A stretch of 64,000 nucleotides of DNA from Halomonas dongshanensis. GTDB taxonomy: Bacteria > Pseudomonadota > Gammaproteobacteria > Pseudomonadales > Halomonadaceae. How positions within the stretch are numbered: the stretch's first letter is position 1; each line of letters opens with the position of its first letter. The notes beneath the pieces are model-generated. The model was not told where the DNA came from and did not search any database. It saw only the letters and a program-made list of their open reading frames with translations. The translations under genes and the position numbers were made by a program. Location: NCBI RefSeq assembly GCF_024790395.1, contig NZ_JAJISC010000008.1:129200-193199 (forward strand), written 5' to 3'. This document shows, in pieces, positions 37,250-46,365 of this stretch.

Positions 37250-37389
37250 GAGTCACTTCCTTCTTGAAGTTGGGCTACGAGAGGTATGTCGTGGGACGTT
37301 GCGCTAAACGCCGCCGCCGAGCGATATGCCACTGTAACGGATAAGCCTTCCTTACGTCGCCTACTGCCGTCAAACCCGCTGGCGTCACG

Positions 37390-38157
37390 CTAGGCCAACG
37401 GTTTGATTTCCAGCTGCTCTTTTACGAAGTGCACCTCGACGGGCACCCCCAGCAGTTTGGGGTCGATGTCTTCGAGACGCTTATAGGTCCCGGCCACCGA
37501 AATCAGCTCCGCTTCGAGTTCGCGGCAGTAAATGCCGGCCTGAGCGTTGCCGTGGATGCCCGCCAGCGCCCGCCCCCGCAGGGCGCCGTAGACATGAATG
37601 CTGCCAGCAGCGAGCACCTCGGCTCCGGCATTGACCGCGCCGATCACCACCAGATCACCTTCGGCGGCGCTAACCTGCTGGCCCGAGCGTACCGTACCGC
37701 GATAAAGCCGTGTGGTCTCGCTCAAGGCCACCGGCGCATCGGCGGCGCGCTCCTCGACCACCTCGGTGGCTGCGGGGTCGACGGCATCGTTCGTGCGCTC
37801 GGATACGCTCTCAAGAATTCGGGCGCGCCCCTCCTCCACTGGCGGAAACCAGCCCAAGCCCAGCGCCCACGCCGATTGGCGAATCGGCTCGCTGCCGCCG
37901 CGTACCGCGACCGGCAACAGCTTGTGATCGCGACATACCGCACAAATACGCTCGAGCGCCAAGTGTGGCTCATCGAGTTTTTCCACGCTCAGGACAACCG
38001 GTGTATGCTGAAAGAAAGCGGGAGCCTGCGAAAGCTTTCCTGCCAGTTGGCGCCGAATATGTTCGGGGTCCGCACTGGCCAGTTCCATGACGGTCATCGG
38101 CAGCATGCCGCCTTTGAAGGTGAAGGCCACGTCGGCACTATCCACGTTGAGACTCAC
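37390..38157 (-). CDS. minC: Septum formation inhibitor MinC
   Basis: MinC blocks FtsZ assembly away from midcell. The 255-residue protein has the N-terminal FtsZ-inhibiting domain (about 1-105), a variable linker rich in Ala, Glu and Asp, and the C-terminal beta-helix with RSGQQVSAAEGDLVVIGAVN, the family signature that binds MinD. It is slightly longer than E. coli MinC (231) because of the linker. Confidence 0.95.
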   Translation of the reverse strand: MSLNVDSADVAFTFKGGMLPMTVMELASADPEHIRRQLAGKLSQAPAFFQHTPVVLSVEKLDEPHLALERICAVCRDHKLLPVAVRGGSEPIRQSAWALGLGWFPPVEEGRARILESVSERTNDAVDPAATEVVEERAADAPVALSETTRLYRGTVRSGQQVSAAEGDLVVIGAVNAGAEVLAAGSIHVYGALRGRALAGIHGNAQAGIYCRELEAELISVAGTYKRLEDIDPKLLGVPVEVHFVKEQLEIKPLA

Positions 38158-38281
38158 GGCCGAACTCCATGTGATGATCGGTTAGAATAAGCAAAGCTAA
38201 GCGACAGCGTCGGCAACTGCAACCGCCCGTTCGTCGATGGCCAATTTTTTTCACGCGAAGTACCGGTTTACAGGATGATCC

Positions 38282-41104
38282 ATGCACGGACTGTTTAGAC
38301 GCCTGTTCGCGCCTCGCTGGCAGCACCCGGACGCCGAGACGCGCCGCCAGGCGCTCGCAACTCTCGACCCCGCTAACCCCGAGCAGCGTAAAACGCTCGA
38401 GCGCCTGACCAAAGACCCAGACGCTAGCGTGCGCTGGGCGGCCCTTGAGCGCCTCGATGATCTGCCTCGGCTCATGGACGAAGCCGCCTCTTGGCTCGGC
38501 AACGCTCCCGTTTCAGACAGCGCTGCGCACCGAGCGCTGCTCGGGCGCCTTTGCGGGCGTATTGGCAGCACCGACCTGACCACGCGTAAAGCACTGCTGG
38601 CGCGCATCGAGCAGCCCGGCCTACTAGCGGCTATTGCCTTCGAAGGCGACAACCTTGGCCTGCGCTTGCAGGCGCTCGAACGCCTCGACGACGAGGCCTA
38701 CTTGATCGAGCAGGCCTGCGACAATGGTGTCGCCAGCGTGCGCCAGCGCGCTGCCGAGCGCGTTACCAGCGAAGAGGGACTCAAACAACTGGTGAAACAG
38801 GCGCGCCGCGACCGCCAAGTGATGCGTCTGGCGCGCGACCGCCTGAGCCAGTTACGCGCCGACGCCGAATGGGTCACCCAGCAAGAGAACCAGCGTAAGC
38901 ACGTGCTCGACCAGCTCGAGCAGCAGGCACGCTCTGCTTGGGAACCGCTCTATGGTGCTCGATTGCGCCATCTGCAGCGCGAGTGGGAGCAGTTGACACA
39001 TCCCGCAAGCGCCGAAGAGGAGACGCGCTATCAGCAGGCGATCATCGGCTGTCGGCGCACCCTCCAACAGCACGAGGCCCGAGAGCAGTCACAGCGCCAC
39101 AGCGAGTCGTTGCGCGACCAGAGTAGCGAGCAGCGCGAACAGTTGATCACCTCGCTCGAAGAGACGCTCTCCGCCCTGCGCCATGCGCGCAAACTGAGCA
39201 TTCAAGACATGGCGAGCCTCGCCGCCCAGCGCCGCCTTCACGGTCAGCGCTGGCAAACGCTCTCCGATAGCCACCCGCCCAGTGAATCACAGCGCCAACG
39301 CTACCAGGCCGCCATTGCCATCGCCGAAACCTTTGGCGACGCCTGGCAGCGCCTGCTGGAGCAAGCGCCCACGCTTGAACGCGCTTTGGAAGCGGACGAC
39401 TATGCCGCTCTCGAACAAGCGCTACGCGCGTGCCGCTGGCCAAGCGAGCTCAAGGCGCCACCGCTGATTGCTGACGCCCGCCGCGCGCTGGAGGGCGCCA
39501 ACGCTGATAGCGCGGCGAGCTCGCCATCGCTGGCTCAAGCCGAAGAGGATCTCGACACCCTCGAGCAGTGGCTCGAGCGCGGCAACTTCAACAATGCCAA
39601 CCGTCTTCACCAGCGCGTCAAACCCGCTATCGATGCGCTCACCGGGAGCGACGCCGAGCCGCTACAGGCGCGCCTCAAAAAGCTTGGCGCGCGCTTGGCG
39701 GAGATGCGCGACTGGCGCGGCTTTGCCGCAGGCCCTAAACGCACGCAGCTGTGCGCTGCAATCGAGGCCTTGGCTGATGATGAAACGCTTAGCGACGACG
39801 CGCTCGACCGCCGCCATCGCCAGTTGGTCAAGGAGTGGAGCGCCCTGGGCGACGCCGCTGCCAATCGCGAGCAGTCAACGCAGTTTCGCAGCGCCTCCGA
39901 TCGCATTCACCAGCGTCTTGCCAGTTGGCGCGAGCGCCTGAGTCAGGAGCGCGAGGTCAACCTCAAAGCGCGCGAGGCCCTCTGCGAACAGCTCGAGGCA
40001 TTGCTCGATCAGCCCGCCGACAATGCCGACCCCGATGCGCTGCGCGAAATTCGCGACAAAGCCCGCCACCAGTGGCGCCACCACACGCCGGTGCCACGTG
40101 AGCAGGCGGACGCCATCGGCCGCCGCTTCGGTAAGATCCGTCACCGCTTGCAGGCGCTGATCGACGAGCGCGCCGAGCAGATCGCCGATCACAAGCGTCA
40201 CCTGGTCGAGGCCACTCAAGCGCTGAGCAATAGCGATCAACCACTTTCACAGCGTATCGAGCAGGCCAAGGCGCTACAGCAGCAGTGGCGCGCGCTGGGC
40301 CGCGCGCCCAAGGGCGAGGAGCAGGCACTATGGAAAGCCTTTCGCGCTGAGTGTGACCGCCTGTTTGCTGAACGCGATGAGCAGAGCAAAGCGCGCGCCT
40401 CGTATCAGCAGACGCAGCTCGACGCCATGCAAGCGCTGATCGATCAGATGGAGCAGTGGCAACCCAATGACGCGAGCGAAAGTGCCAAGCTAGACGCCTT
40501 TCTCGCCGAGGCCGAGCGGCTAGAACCCCTGCCCCGCCATCGCCGCAGCGAAGGTATGCAGCGCCGCTTGAGCGGCATCGTTCGTGCTCGCCGCGAGCGC
40601 TTGAGCCGTCTGGCAATGGCCGAGATCGCCCGGCAGTGGAAGGGCCTCATCGCGCTCCAGCGCGCTCACCTCGCCGCCGACCAAAAGGCGCTCGATGAAG
40701 GCGTGCGCGATGAGGTCGATGCGCAGGCCGTGGTAGGTAACGAAGCGCTGCCACCCGAGGCGCGCAACGCGCACAAGACGCGCAATCGCCAACGGTTAGC
40801 CTTGGCTCAAGAAGCATCGAGCGCTCAAGCAACGGAGATGGCCGAGCGCCTGGCGCGGCTTCGCGTTCATCTAGCGCTGTTGGTGCAGGGACGCGTCATG
40901 CAGGGCGACGAGCCGCTACGCCTGGCCATCCAGGTCGAGCGCCTCAACGAGGGCATGAATCAGCTTCCCGACCGCGAAGCAGAAATCCGCTCGGTGCTGG
41001 CCGCCATACTAGCGCTTGGACCCATGCCACTTGTAGTGTGGGAGAAAGAAAAACGCGAACTGGGGGCGCTGCTGGAACATCTCAGCCGTGTACCTCCCCC
41101 CTAA
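38282..41104 (+). CDS. Large DUF349 coiled-coil protein
   Basis: A 940-residue, mostly helical, Gln/Glu/Arg/Leu-rich protein. Its N-terminus (LFRRLFAPRWQHPDAETRRQ, about 4-23) is followed by a HEAT-like stretch, then several DUF349-type helical repeats (QQWRALGRAPKGEEQALWKAF). DUF349 proteins are common in gammaproteobacteria and their function is unknown. It is divergent from minC and ends just before a strong hairpin. No signal peptide or membrane segment is visible, so it is probably cytoplasmic. Confidence 0.85.
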   Translation: MHGLFRRLFAPRWQHPDAETRRQALATLDPANPEQRKTLERLTKDPDASVRWAALERLDDLPRLMDEAASWLGNAPVSDSAAHRALLGRLCGRIGSTDLTTRKALLARIEQPGLLAAIAFEGDNLGLRLQALERLDDEAYLIEQACDNGVASVRQRAAERVTSEEGLKQLVKQARRDRQVMRLARDRLSQLRADAEWVTQQENQRKHVLDQLEQQARSAWEPLYGARLRHLQREWEQLTHPASAEEETRYQQAIIGCRRTLQQHEAREQSQRHSESLRDQSSEQREQLITSLEETLSALRHARKLSIQDMASLAAQRRLHGQRWQTLSDSHPPSESQRQRYQAAIAIAETFGDAWQRLLEQAPTLERALEADDYAALEQALRACRWPSELKAPPLIADARRALEGANADSAASSPSLAQAEEDLDTLEQWLERGNFNNANRLHQRVKPAIDALTGSDAEPLQARLKKLGARLAEMRDWRGFAAGPKRTQLCAAIEALADDETLSDDALDRRHRQLVKEWSALGDAAANREQSTQFRSASDRIHQRLASWRERLSQEREVNLKAREALCEQLEALLDQPADNADPDALREIRDKARHQWRHHTPVPREQADAIGRRFGKIRHRLQALIDERAEQIADHKRHLVEATQALSNSDQPLSQRIEQAKALQQQWRALGRAPKGEEQALWKAFRAECDRLFAERDEQSKARASYQQTQLDAMQALIDQMEQWQPNDASESAKLDAFLAEAERLEPLPRHRRSEGMQRRLSGIVRARRERLSRLAMAEIARQWKGLIALQRAHLAADQKALDEGVRDEVDAQAVVGNEALPPEARNAHKTRNRQRLALAQEASSAQATEMAERLARLRVHLALLVQGRVMQGDEPLRLAIQVERLNEGMNQLPDREAEIRSVLAAILALGPMPLVVWEKEKRELGALLEHLSRVPPP

Positions 41105-41124
41105 ATATCACCGCTATTACACAG

Positions 41125-41162
41125 CGAACGGCGGCGAGGGGAAAACCTCTCGCCGCCGTTCG
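41125..41162. terminator. Strong hairpin between the DUF349 and phaB genes
   Basis: 17-nt arms (CGAACGGCGGCGAGGGG against its complement, one mismatch) and a 4-nt AAAA loop, lying between two convergent genes. There is no T-run, but the position fits a shared terminator. Confidence 0.7.
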
Positions 41163-41210
41163 TTAGCGATGACGCAGACCGCATCAGCTCATAGTGTAAG
41201 ACTCATAGTG

Positions 41211-41957
41211 TCAGCCCATGAACTGCCCACCGTTGATATCTATGTTGGCCCCCGTGATGAATCCCGACTCCTTATCGGCCAGGAACGTGACCAGCCGGGC
41301 GATCTCTTCCGGCGTACCATAGCGCTTGACCGGGATCGTTTCACGGATTGCTTCGCGCACCTTTTCGGGAATCTTCATGATCATGTCGGTGGCGATATAG
41401 CCCGGCGAGACGGTATTCACGGTGATGCCTTTGGTCGCCGTTTCCTGTGCCAATGACATGGTCAGGCCGTGCATGCCCGCCTTGGCAGCAGCGTAGTTGA
41501 CCTGGCCAAACTGCCCCTTGCGCCCGTTGATCGAGGAGATGTTGATGATGCGCCCATAGCCGCTTTCGAGCATGGGTTCGATCACGCTGCGGCAGGTATT
41601 GAACACGCTGTTGAGGTTGGTATCGATCACCTCGTGCCACTGCTCGTAGGACATCTTCTTGAGCGTGCCATCGCGAGTAATGCCCGCACAGTTGACCAGT
41701 ACGGCAATGGGGCCATGCTGTTCGGTGATCTCGCGCGCACCGTTGATGCATTCGCTGTAGTCAGAGAGATCGACGCCCGACATGGCGATATTATGAAACC
41801 CATCGGCTTGCTGCTCCTCGAGCCAAGCTGCCGCCTTGTCGGGGTTGCGATACCCCGCCACCACCTGATATCCCGCCGCAGCCAGTCCGCGACAGATCGC
41901 CGTCCCGATACCACCTGTTCCACCCGTGACCCAGGCGACGAGAGCTTGATTGGCCAT
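41211..41957 (-). CDS. phaB: Acetoacetyl-CoA reductase PhaB
   Basis: Reduces acetoacetyl-CoA to (R)-3-hydroxybutyryl-CoA with NADPH for polyhydroxyalkanoate synthesis. The 248-residue short-chain dehydrogenase has the cofactor motif TGGTGGIGTAICRGLAAAGY, the NISSINGRKGQFGQVNYAAAK active-site block (Ser-Tyr-Lys) and the PhaB-type ending FITGANIDINGGQFMG. The second block here is split across about residues 139-159. No other pha gene is next to it. FabG is the alternative, but these motifs favour PhaB. Confidence 0.88.
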   Translation of the reverse strand: MANQALVAWVTGGTGGIGTAICRGLAAAGYQVVAGYRNPDKAAAWLEEQQADGFHNIAMSGVDLSDYSECINGAREITEQHGPIAVLVNCAGITRDGTLKKMSYEQWHEVIDTNLNSVFNTCRSVIEPMLESGYGRIINISSINGRKGQFGQVNYAAAKAGMHGLTMSLAQETATKGITVNTVSPGYIATDMIMKIPEKVREAIRETIPVKRYGTPEEIARLVTFLADKESGFITGANIDINGGQFMG

Positions 41958-42196
41958 TGACTATCTCCCTGATATGGCGAAAGGCTTAGCGGCAAATGCT
42001 TTTTTGCTGGGCATCGCAAGCCATCATGAGTGAGCGCGACGGAGCCATCGGTACGCGCCCTGCAGTGAGCAAGACCGGCACGTTATCGTTACTCTTAAAG
42101 GCGCCATGCCTTGACCTCTCAAGCATAGCTGTACTCCCCCAATGTTGCATACGGCAGTGCTGCGAATGGCGTTGAACGGGCATTCTCACAGAGCGC

Positions 42197-42224
42197 TTGA
42201 CTTTGGTCTAAAAAACCGTAGAAT
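42197..42224 (+). promoter_or_regulatory. Sigma-70 promoter of the initiator tRNA gene
   Basis: TTGACT, a 16-bp spacer, then TAGAAT, ending 13 bp before the first tRNA base. The match to the consensus and the position make it a convincing promoter. Confidence 0.75.
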
Positions 42225-42237
42225 ATGCCCACGTTGA

Positions 42238-42314
<77 letters not shown>

Positions 42315-42322
42315 TCATTCAG

Positions 42323-42356
42323 AAAAACCCGATTCTTTCAGAGAATCGGGTTTTTT
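42323..42356 (+). terminator. Terminator of the initiator tRNA gene
   Basis: Perfect 14-nt arms (AAAAACCCGATTCT and its complement) with a 5-nt loop, ending in a run of six T. It begins 9 bp after the tRNA 3' end. Confidence 0.93.
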
Positions 42357-42388
42357 GTGTTTGTTAGGTATATCGAGGGAAGGCGCGC

Positions 42389-42450
42389 GTCGGGCTCAGC
42401 TCATTGTAGACCCTTGAAGGTCATCGGCTCCAACCCGGTCCCGGTTGCTT
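42389..42450 (+). pseudogene. Decayed partial copy of the initiator tRNA (possible attachment-site scar)
   Basis: A degenerate copy of the 3' half of the neighbouring tRNA, 75 bp further on: it keeps GTCGGGCTCA, then after a short insertion GAAGGTCATCGG, then a mutated T-loop and CCGGTCCC. It cannot fold into a working tRNA. Integrases of genomic islands often recombine in the 3' part of tRNA genes and leave such a copy at the island edge, so this may mark an old insertion; that part is inference. Confidence 0.75.
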
Positions 42451-42478
42451 CTATTTTTAATAAATCCGCCTCTTATCC

Positions 42479-42646
42479 TTAGTATTCGCGATCAGCGAGC
42501 CATGCTCGCATCATGTCGATCGCACCCTGGTGATGAGGGATCATGCCGCGCATGAAATCTACATCTGTGTTACCAGCGAATTCGATCATCATACCTTCAT
42601 GCATGCGGTCGTTAGCTACTCGATAGGCCGCTGTCGGCGGCAGCAT
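42479..42646 (-). pseudogene. DUF305 family remnant, internally deleted and truncated
   Basis: A 55-codon frame encoding a recognisable DUF305 core: AAYRVANDRMHEGMM, then VDFMRGMIPHHQGAIDM with the paired histidines. It then jumps directly to MRAWLADREY, the usual C-terminal end, missing roughly the 30-40 residues normally in between. An in-frame stop lies directly before the ATG, so the signal-peptide region is lost too. DUF305 proteins are secreted and often encoded beside copper-resistance genes, which fits the copA gene alongside. It is probably non-functional. Confidence 0.8.
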
Positions 42647-42706
42647 CTACGGAGCCGACCGTGGAAGCTGCGCGTGAACACCTCCTTTATTTCGCCTTAA
42701 AACTTC

Positions 42707-42737
42707 AACTTAAAGCCTCCCATCGTTGTAGAGTCAA
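42707..42737 (-). promoter_or_regulatory. MerR-type promoter facing the DUF305 remnant
   Basis: On the minus strand: TTGACT, exactly 19 bp, then TAAGTT. The over-long 19-bp spacer is the mark of promoters activated by MerR-family metal sensors. It is followed by a good ribosome site (AAGGAGGTG, near 42681-42689) and then by the truncated DUF305 frame, so promoter and leader have outlived the gene. The internal dyad is weak. Confidence 0.6.
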
Positions 42738-42763
42738 GGACCTGAATCCAGAAATAATTAGCC

Positions 42764-42794
42764 TTGACCTTCCAGCGTTGGGAAGCCCTACCTT
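42764..42794 (+). promoter_or_regulatory. CueR-type copper-responsive promoter of copA
   Basis: TTGACC, exactly 19 bp, then TACCTT, with the dyad ACCTTCCA-GCG-TTGGGAAG between the two hexamers. This closely resembles E. coli CueR operators (ACCTTCC...GGAAGGT) and has the stretched spacer that CueR untwists when copper binds. It lies 40 bp before the copA start, and cueR is the next gene after copA. Confidence 0.88.
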
Positions 42795-42833
42795 CTTGCT
42801 GGACACTTTAAACAGTCATTCCAAGGAGACCAC

Positions 42834-45377
42834 ATGCCCCCCTTTATCAAGCGCGGCTCCTTGCCGGAAACCGCAATCACCCTGCCCATTGAGGGTATGA
42901 GTTGCGCGTCCTGCGTCGGGCGCGTTGAAGCCGAGCTGAAGAAGGTGGCCGGCGTTGGCGCCGTTATCGTCAATCTCACGACCGAGCGCGCCGTTGTACG
43001 TGGCGATGGCCCGCTCGACCGGGCGGCGCTGGTCAAGGCGGTGGAGACGGCAGGCTATGCTGTTCCTGCGGCTACGACCGAGCTTTCTATCGACGGCATG
43101 ACCTGCGCCTCCTGTGTGGGCAATGTCGAGCGGGCGCTAAAGGCGGTGCCGGGCGTGACGGATGCCACCGTCAATCTAGCCACCGAGCGCGCAAGCGTGC
43201 GGGGTTCCGCCGATCCAGCGGCGCTCGTCGCCGCCGTCGCCGGTGCGGGCTACACGGCGAAGAGCTCAGCCAGCGGCACGGTGGATGCAGAGGAGACGGC
43301 GGTGAAAAAGAAGGCCGAGCAGGCCAAGCTTAAGCACGACCTGACTTTCGCCGCCGTGCTGACGCTGCCCGTCTTCATCCTCGAAATGGGTTCGCACCTC
43401 ATTCCGGGCACGCATGAGCTGATCATGTCGACCATCGGCATGCAGTGGAACTGGTATATTCAGTTCGCGTTGACGACGCTGGTGCTGTTCGTGCCCGGCA
43501 TCCGCTTCTACAAGAAGGGCCTCCCGGCGCTCGCTCGACTCGCTCCCGACATGAATTCGCTCGTCGCAGTCGGCACCATGGCGGCCTATTCCTATTCGCT
43601 CGTTGCGACCTTCGTCCCCGCGCTGCTGCCCGCCGGGACGGTCAATGTCTATTACGAGGCTGCCGCCGTCATCGTGACGCTGATCCTAGTCGGGCGCTTC
43701 CTTGAGGCGCGGGCCAAGGGCCGCACCTCGGAAGCGATCAAGCGACTGGTTGGCTTGCAGGCCAAGACCGCCCGCGTGCGCCGCGACGGCAGAACCGCCG
43801 AGATCGCCATCGACGAGGTGGCGCCCGGTGATGTGGTCGAGGTGCGTCCCGGCGAGCGCGTGCCAGTGGATGGCGAGGTCGTCGAGGGCGAGAGCTATGT
43901 CGATGAATCGATGATCACCGGCGAGCCGATCCCGGTCGCCAAGACGGTCGGCAGCAAGGTGGTCGGCGGCACCGTCAATCAGAAGGGCGCGCTGGCTTTC
44001 ACCGCGACGGCGGTGGGCGGTGCGACGGTGCTGTCTCAGATCATCCGCATGGTGGAGGAGGCTCAAGGCTCCAAGCTCCCCATCCAGGCCATGGTGGACC
44101 GGGTCACGATGTGGTTCGTTCCCGCCGTGATTACTGTCGCGACCCTGACCTTTCTCGTCTGGCTCGTCTTCGGGCCGTCCCCGGCGCTGACCTTCGCGCT
44201 GGTCAATGCGGTCGCTGTACTCATCGCCGCCTGCCCCTGCGCCATGGGGCTCGCCACGCCCACCTCGATCATGGTCGGCACCGGACGCGGCGCGGAGATG
44301 GGCGTACTTTTCCGCAAGGGCGAGGCGCTGCAACTTCTCAAGGACGCCAGGGTGATCGCAGTCGACAAGACCGGCACGCTGACCGAGGGCAAGCCCGCGC
44401 TCACCGATCTCATTGTGGCCGAGGGTTTCGCTCGCAACGACGTGCTGGCCAAAGTTGCGGCCGTCGAGGCGAAGTCCGAACACCCCATCGCCCGCGCTAT
44501 CGTCGAGTTGGCCGAGACCGATGGGCTGGACATTCCGTCCATCTCGAGTTTCGCGTCCGTCACCGGCTTCGGCGTCAAGGCGGAAGCAGACGGCGAGCGC
44601 GTCGAGATCGGCGCGGATCGCTATATGACGCGGCTCGGCCTTAATGTCAGCATCTTCAGGGAAACGGCCGCGCGTTTGGCAGACGAGGGCAAGTCGCCGC
44701 TCTATGCCGCCATCGGCGGCAGGCTGGCTGCGATCCTCGCCGTCGCCGATCCGATCAAGGAGACGACCCCTGCCGCCATCGCCGCCCTGCACGATCTCGG
44801 CCTCACGGTCGCGATGATTACTGGCGACAACCGTCGCACCGCCGAGGCCATCGCAAAACGTCTCGGCATCGACGAGGTGGTGGCCGAGGTGCTGCCCGAA
44901 GGCAAGGTCGAGACGATTAGAGTGCTCAAGGCCCGGCACGGCAAGCTCGCCTTCGTCGGCGACGGCATCAACGATGCCCCGGCGCTCGCCGAGGCCGATG
45001 TCGGCCTTGCCGTCGGCACGGGCATCGACATCGCTATCGAAGCGGCGGACGTGGTACTCATGACCGGCAGCCTCAAGGGCGTGCCGAACGCCATCGCTCT
45101 GTCGCGCGCGACCATCGGCAATATCCGCCAGAACCTGTTCTGGGCCTTCGCCTACAATACGGCGTTGATTCCGTTGGCGGCCGGCGCGCTCTATCCAGCC
45201 TTCGGCATTCTGCTCTCGCCGATCTTTGCAGCCGGCGCAATGGCGCTGTCATCGGTGTTCGTGCTCAGCAATGCGCTGCGTCTCAAGCGCTGGCGCGCCT
45301 CTAACAGCCAAAGCGGAGATGGCTTCACAGGCCGGTCCCCGAATCGCCGCAGCCGCACACTGAGAAAGGAGGAATGA
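42834..45377 (+). CDS. copA: Copper-exporting P1B-type ATPase CopA
   Basis: Exports Cu(I) (or Ag+) from the cytoplasm. The 847-residue protein has two N-terminal heavy-metal domains (GMSCASC, Cys24/27; GMTCASC, Cys91/94), eight membrane helices with the transport-site CPC at 467-469, the phosphorylated Asp511 in DKTGT, and the hinge [21 protein letters not shown] good ribosome site (AAGGAG) precedes ATG 42834. cueR begins 2 bp after the stop. Sequence and codon style look more like alphaproteobacterial CopA than like the surrounding genes, suggesting transfer; this is an impression, not a measurement. Confidence 0.96.
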   Translation: MPPFIKRGSLPETAITLPIEGMSCASCVGRVEAELKKVAGVGAVIVNLTTERAVVRGDGPLDRAALVKAVETAGYAVPAATTELSIDGMTCASCVGNVERALKAVPGVTDATVNLATERASVRGSADPAALVAAVAGAGYTAKSSASGTVDAEETAVKKKAEQAKLKHDLTFAAVLTLPVFILEMGSHLIPGTHELIMSTIGMQWNWYIQFALTTLVLFVPGIRFYKKGLPALARLAPDMNSLVAVGTMAAYSYSLVATFVPALLPAGTVNVYYEAAAVIVTLILVGRFLEARAKGRTSEAIKRLVGLQAKTARVRRDGRTAEIAIDEVAPGDVVEVRPGERVPVDGEVVEGESYVDESMITGEPIPVAKTVGSKVVGGTVNQKGALAFTATAVGGATVLSQIIRMVEEAQGSKLPIQAMVDRVTMWFVPAVITVATLTFLVWLVFGPSPALTFALVNAVAVLIAACPCAMGLATPTSIMVGTGRGAEMGVLFRKGEALQLLKDARVIAVDKTGTLTEGKPALTDLIVAEGFARNDVLAKVAAVEAKSEHPIARAIVELAETDGLDIPSISSFASVTGFGVKAEADGERVEIGADRYMTRLGLNVSIFRETAARLADEGKSPLYAAIGGRLAAILAVADPIKETTPAAIAALHDLGLTVAMITGDNRRTAEAIAKRLGIDEVVAEVLPEGKVETIRVLKARHGKLAFVGDGINDAPALAEADVGLAVGTGIDIAIEAADVVLMTGSLKGVPNAIALSRATIGNIRQNLFWAFAYNTALIPLAAGALYPAFGILLSPIFAAGAMALSSVFVLSNALRLKRWRASNSQSGDGFTGRSPNRRSRTLRKEE

Positions 45378-45379
45378 AC

Positions 45380-45790
45380 ATGAACATCGGGGATGCTGCG
45401 CGTGCTTCGGGCGTCTCGGCCAAGATGATCCGCTACTATGAGCAGATCGGACTAATCCCGCCGGCAGCCCGGACAGCATCGGGCTATAGGAATTACTCCG
45501 ACAACGACATCCACATACTGCGTTTCGTAAGGCGGGCGCGCGATTTGGGCTTTTCGGTCGCTGGGATTAGTGAATTGCTGGGGCTCTGGCGCAACCGAAG
45601 CCGCCAAAGTGCCGATGTAAAGCGCATCGTACAAGCGCACATCGCAGAACTTCGCCAGAAAATCGAGGATCTTCAGCAGATGGCAGATACGCTGCAAGTG
45701 CTGGCCGACTGCTGCGCTGGCGACAATCGCCCCAACTGCCCTATTCTCGCCGACCTCGAAACGGTCAATGGCAAAGCGCCGAAGACCTAG
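45380..45790 (+). CDS. cueR: Copper-sensing MerR-family regulator CueR
   Basis: A 136-residue regulator with the N-terminal helix-turn-helix (MNIGDAARASGVSAKMIRYY) and the C-terminal Cu(I)-binding loop CCAGDNRPNC. Numbered from ATG 45380 the loop cysteines fall at 112 and 120, the positions used by E. coli CueR; this start also has AAGGAGG at a 7-nt distance, unlike ATG 45374. It should activate the 19-bp-spacer promoter of copA upstream, making a self-contained copper-export unit. Confidence 0.94.
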   Translation: MNIGDAARASGVSAKMIRYYEQIGLIPPAARTASGYRNYSDNDIHILRFVRRARDLGFSVAGISELLGLWRNRSRQSADVKRIVQAHIAELRQKIEDLQQMADTLQVLADCCAGDNRPNCPILADLETVNGKAPKT

Positions 45791-46027
45791 CCACGCTCTG
45801 GTGCAGTGAACCCTCTACCGTGAAAGTCGCGCCGAACGGCAAATAAGAAAAAGTGATAATGAACCACCAGACTGCCATTGAAACTCGGAATTCATAGAAT
45901 GACCGCAGCTCTTTGGGTCGCACGGTAGAGGAAGGCCAGCGCCGGTACCCTTACTGCCTTCTCTGGTGACTACGACCCCGAGCAGGCCCAGCCCCTCAGT
46001 GATCACCGTCGCCGTACACCCTGGAAG
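45791..46027. other. Gap after cueR, no gene recognised
   Basis: About 240 bp with no convincing coding frame on either strand. It runs into the IS30-type scrap and may be further decayed mobile-element DNA, but nothing specific could be recognised. Confidence 0.5.
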
Positions 46028-46140
46028 TGGAAAAAGCGCTTGCCCAGTATGATTGCCGCCGTCGCCGACCGGCTGCGTGAAGAGTGGAGCCCGGAGCAGA
46101 TCAGCGTTTCGCGCAGGCTGGTGCGGCTGTTGGAGCAGGT
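46028..46140 (+). pseudogene. IS30-family transposase fragment
   Basis: A short coding remnant whose translation includes RLPSMIAAVADRLREEWSPE followed by QIS, matching the conserved N-terminal region of IS30-type transposases (hydrophobic stretch, then WSPEQI). The catalytic DDE domain is absent and the reading breaks down on both sides. It shows that a mobile element once sat between cueR and the next gene pair. Confidence 0.6.
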
Positions 46141-46365
46141 GCCCTTTGGTCCTCCCCCACTGATTGGGCTATCGCCCGCCAGCCCCGGAAACCACTCTTC
46201 TCATGGAACAAAGGCCAGCGATGCACTAACTTTTAAAATGGAACACTCAAGTGGGCTGATCGATAAACGAGCTAACTTCTGTCTTTTCACATTTCACATT
46301 TGTCGAGATCAAACGGCAGCATAAGCGGCCCATCAAAAGTACAGTTTCTGCAAAGGAGTTTCTCG

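Noticed and set aside
41958-42196. Hidden gene or small RNA between phaB and the tRNA
   Set aside because: No coding frame with start signals, and no convincing promoter-terminator pair, was seen.
43686-44939. A 417-codon frame opposite copA
   Set aside because: Antisense to a strongly supported ATPase gene; no domain and no ribosome site.
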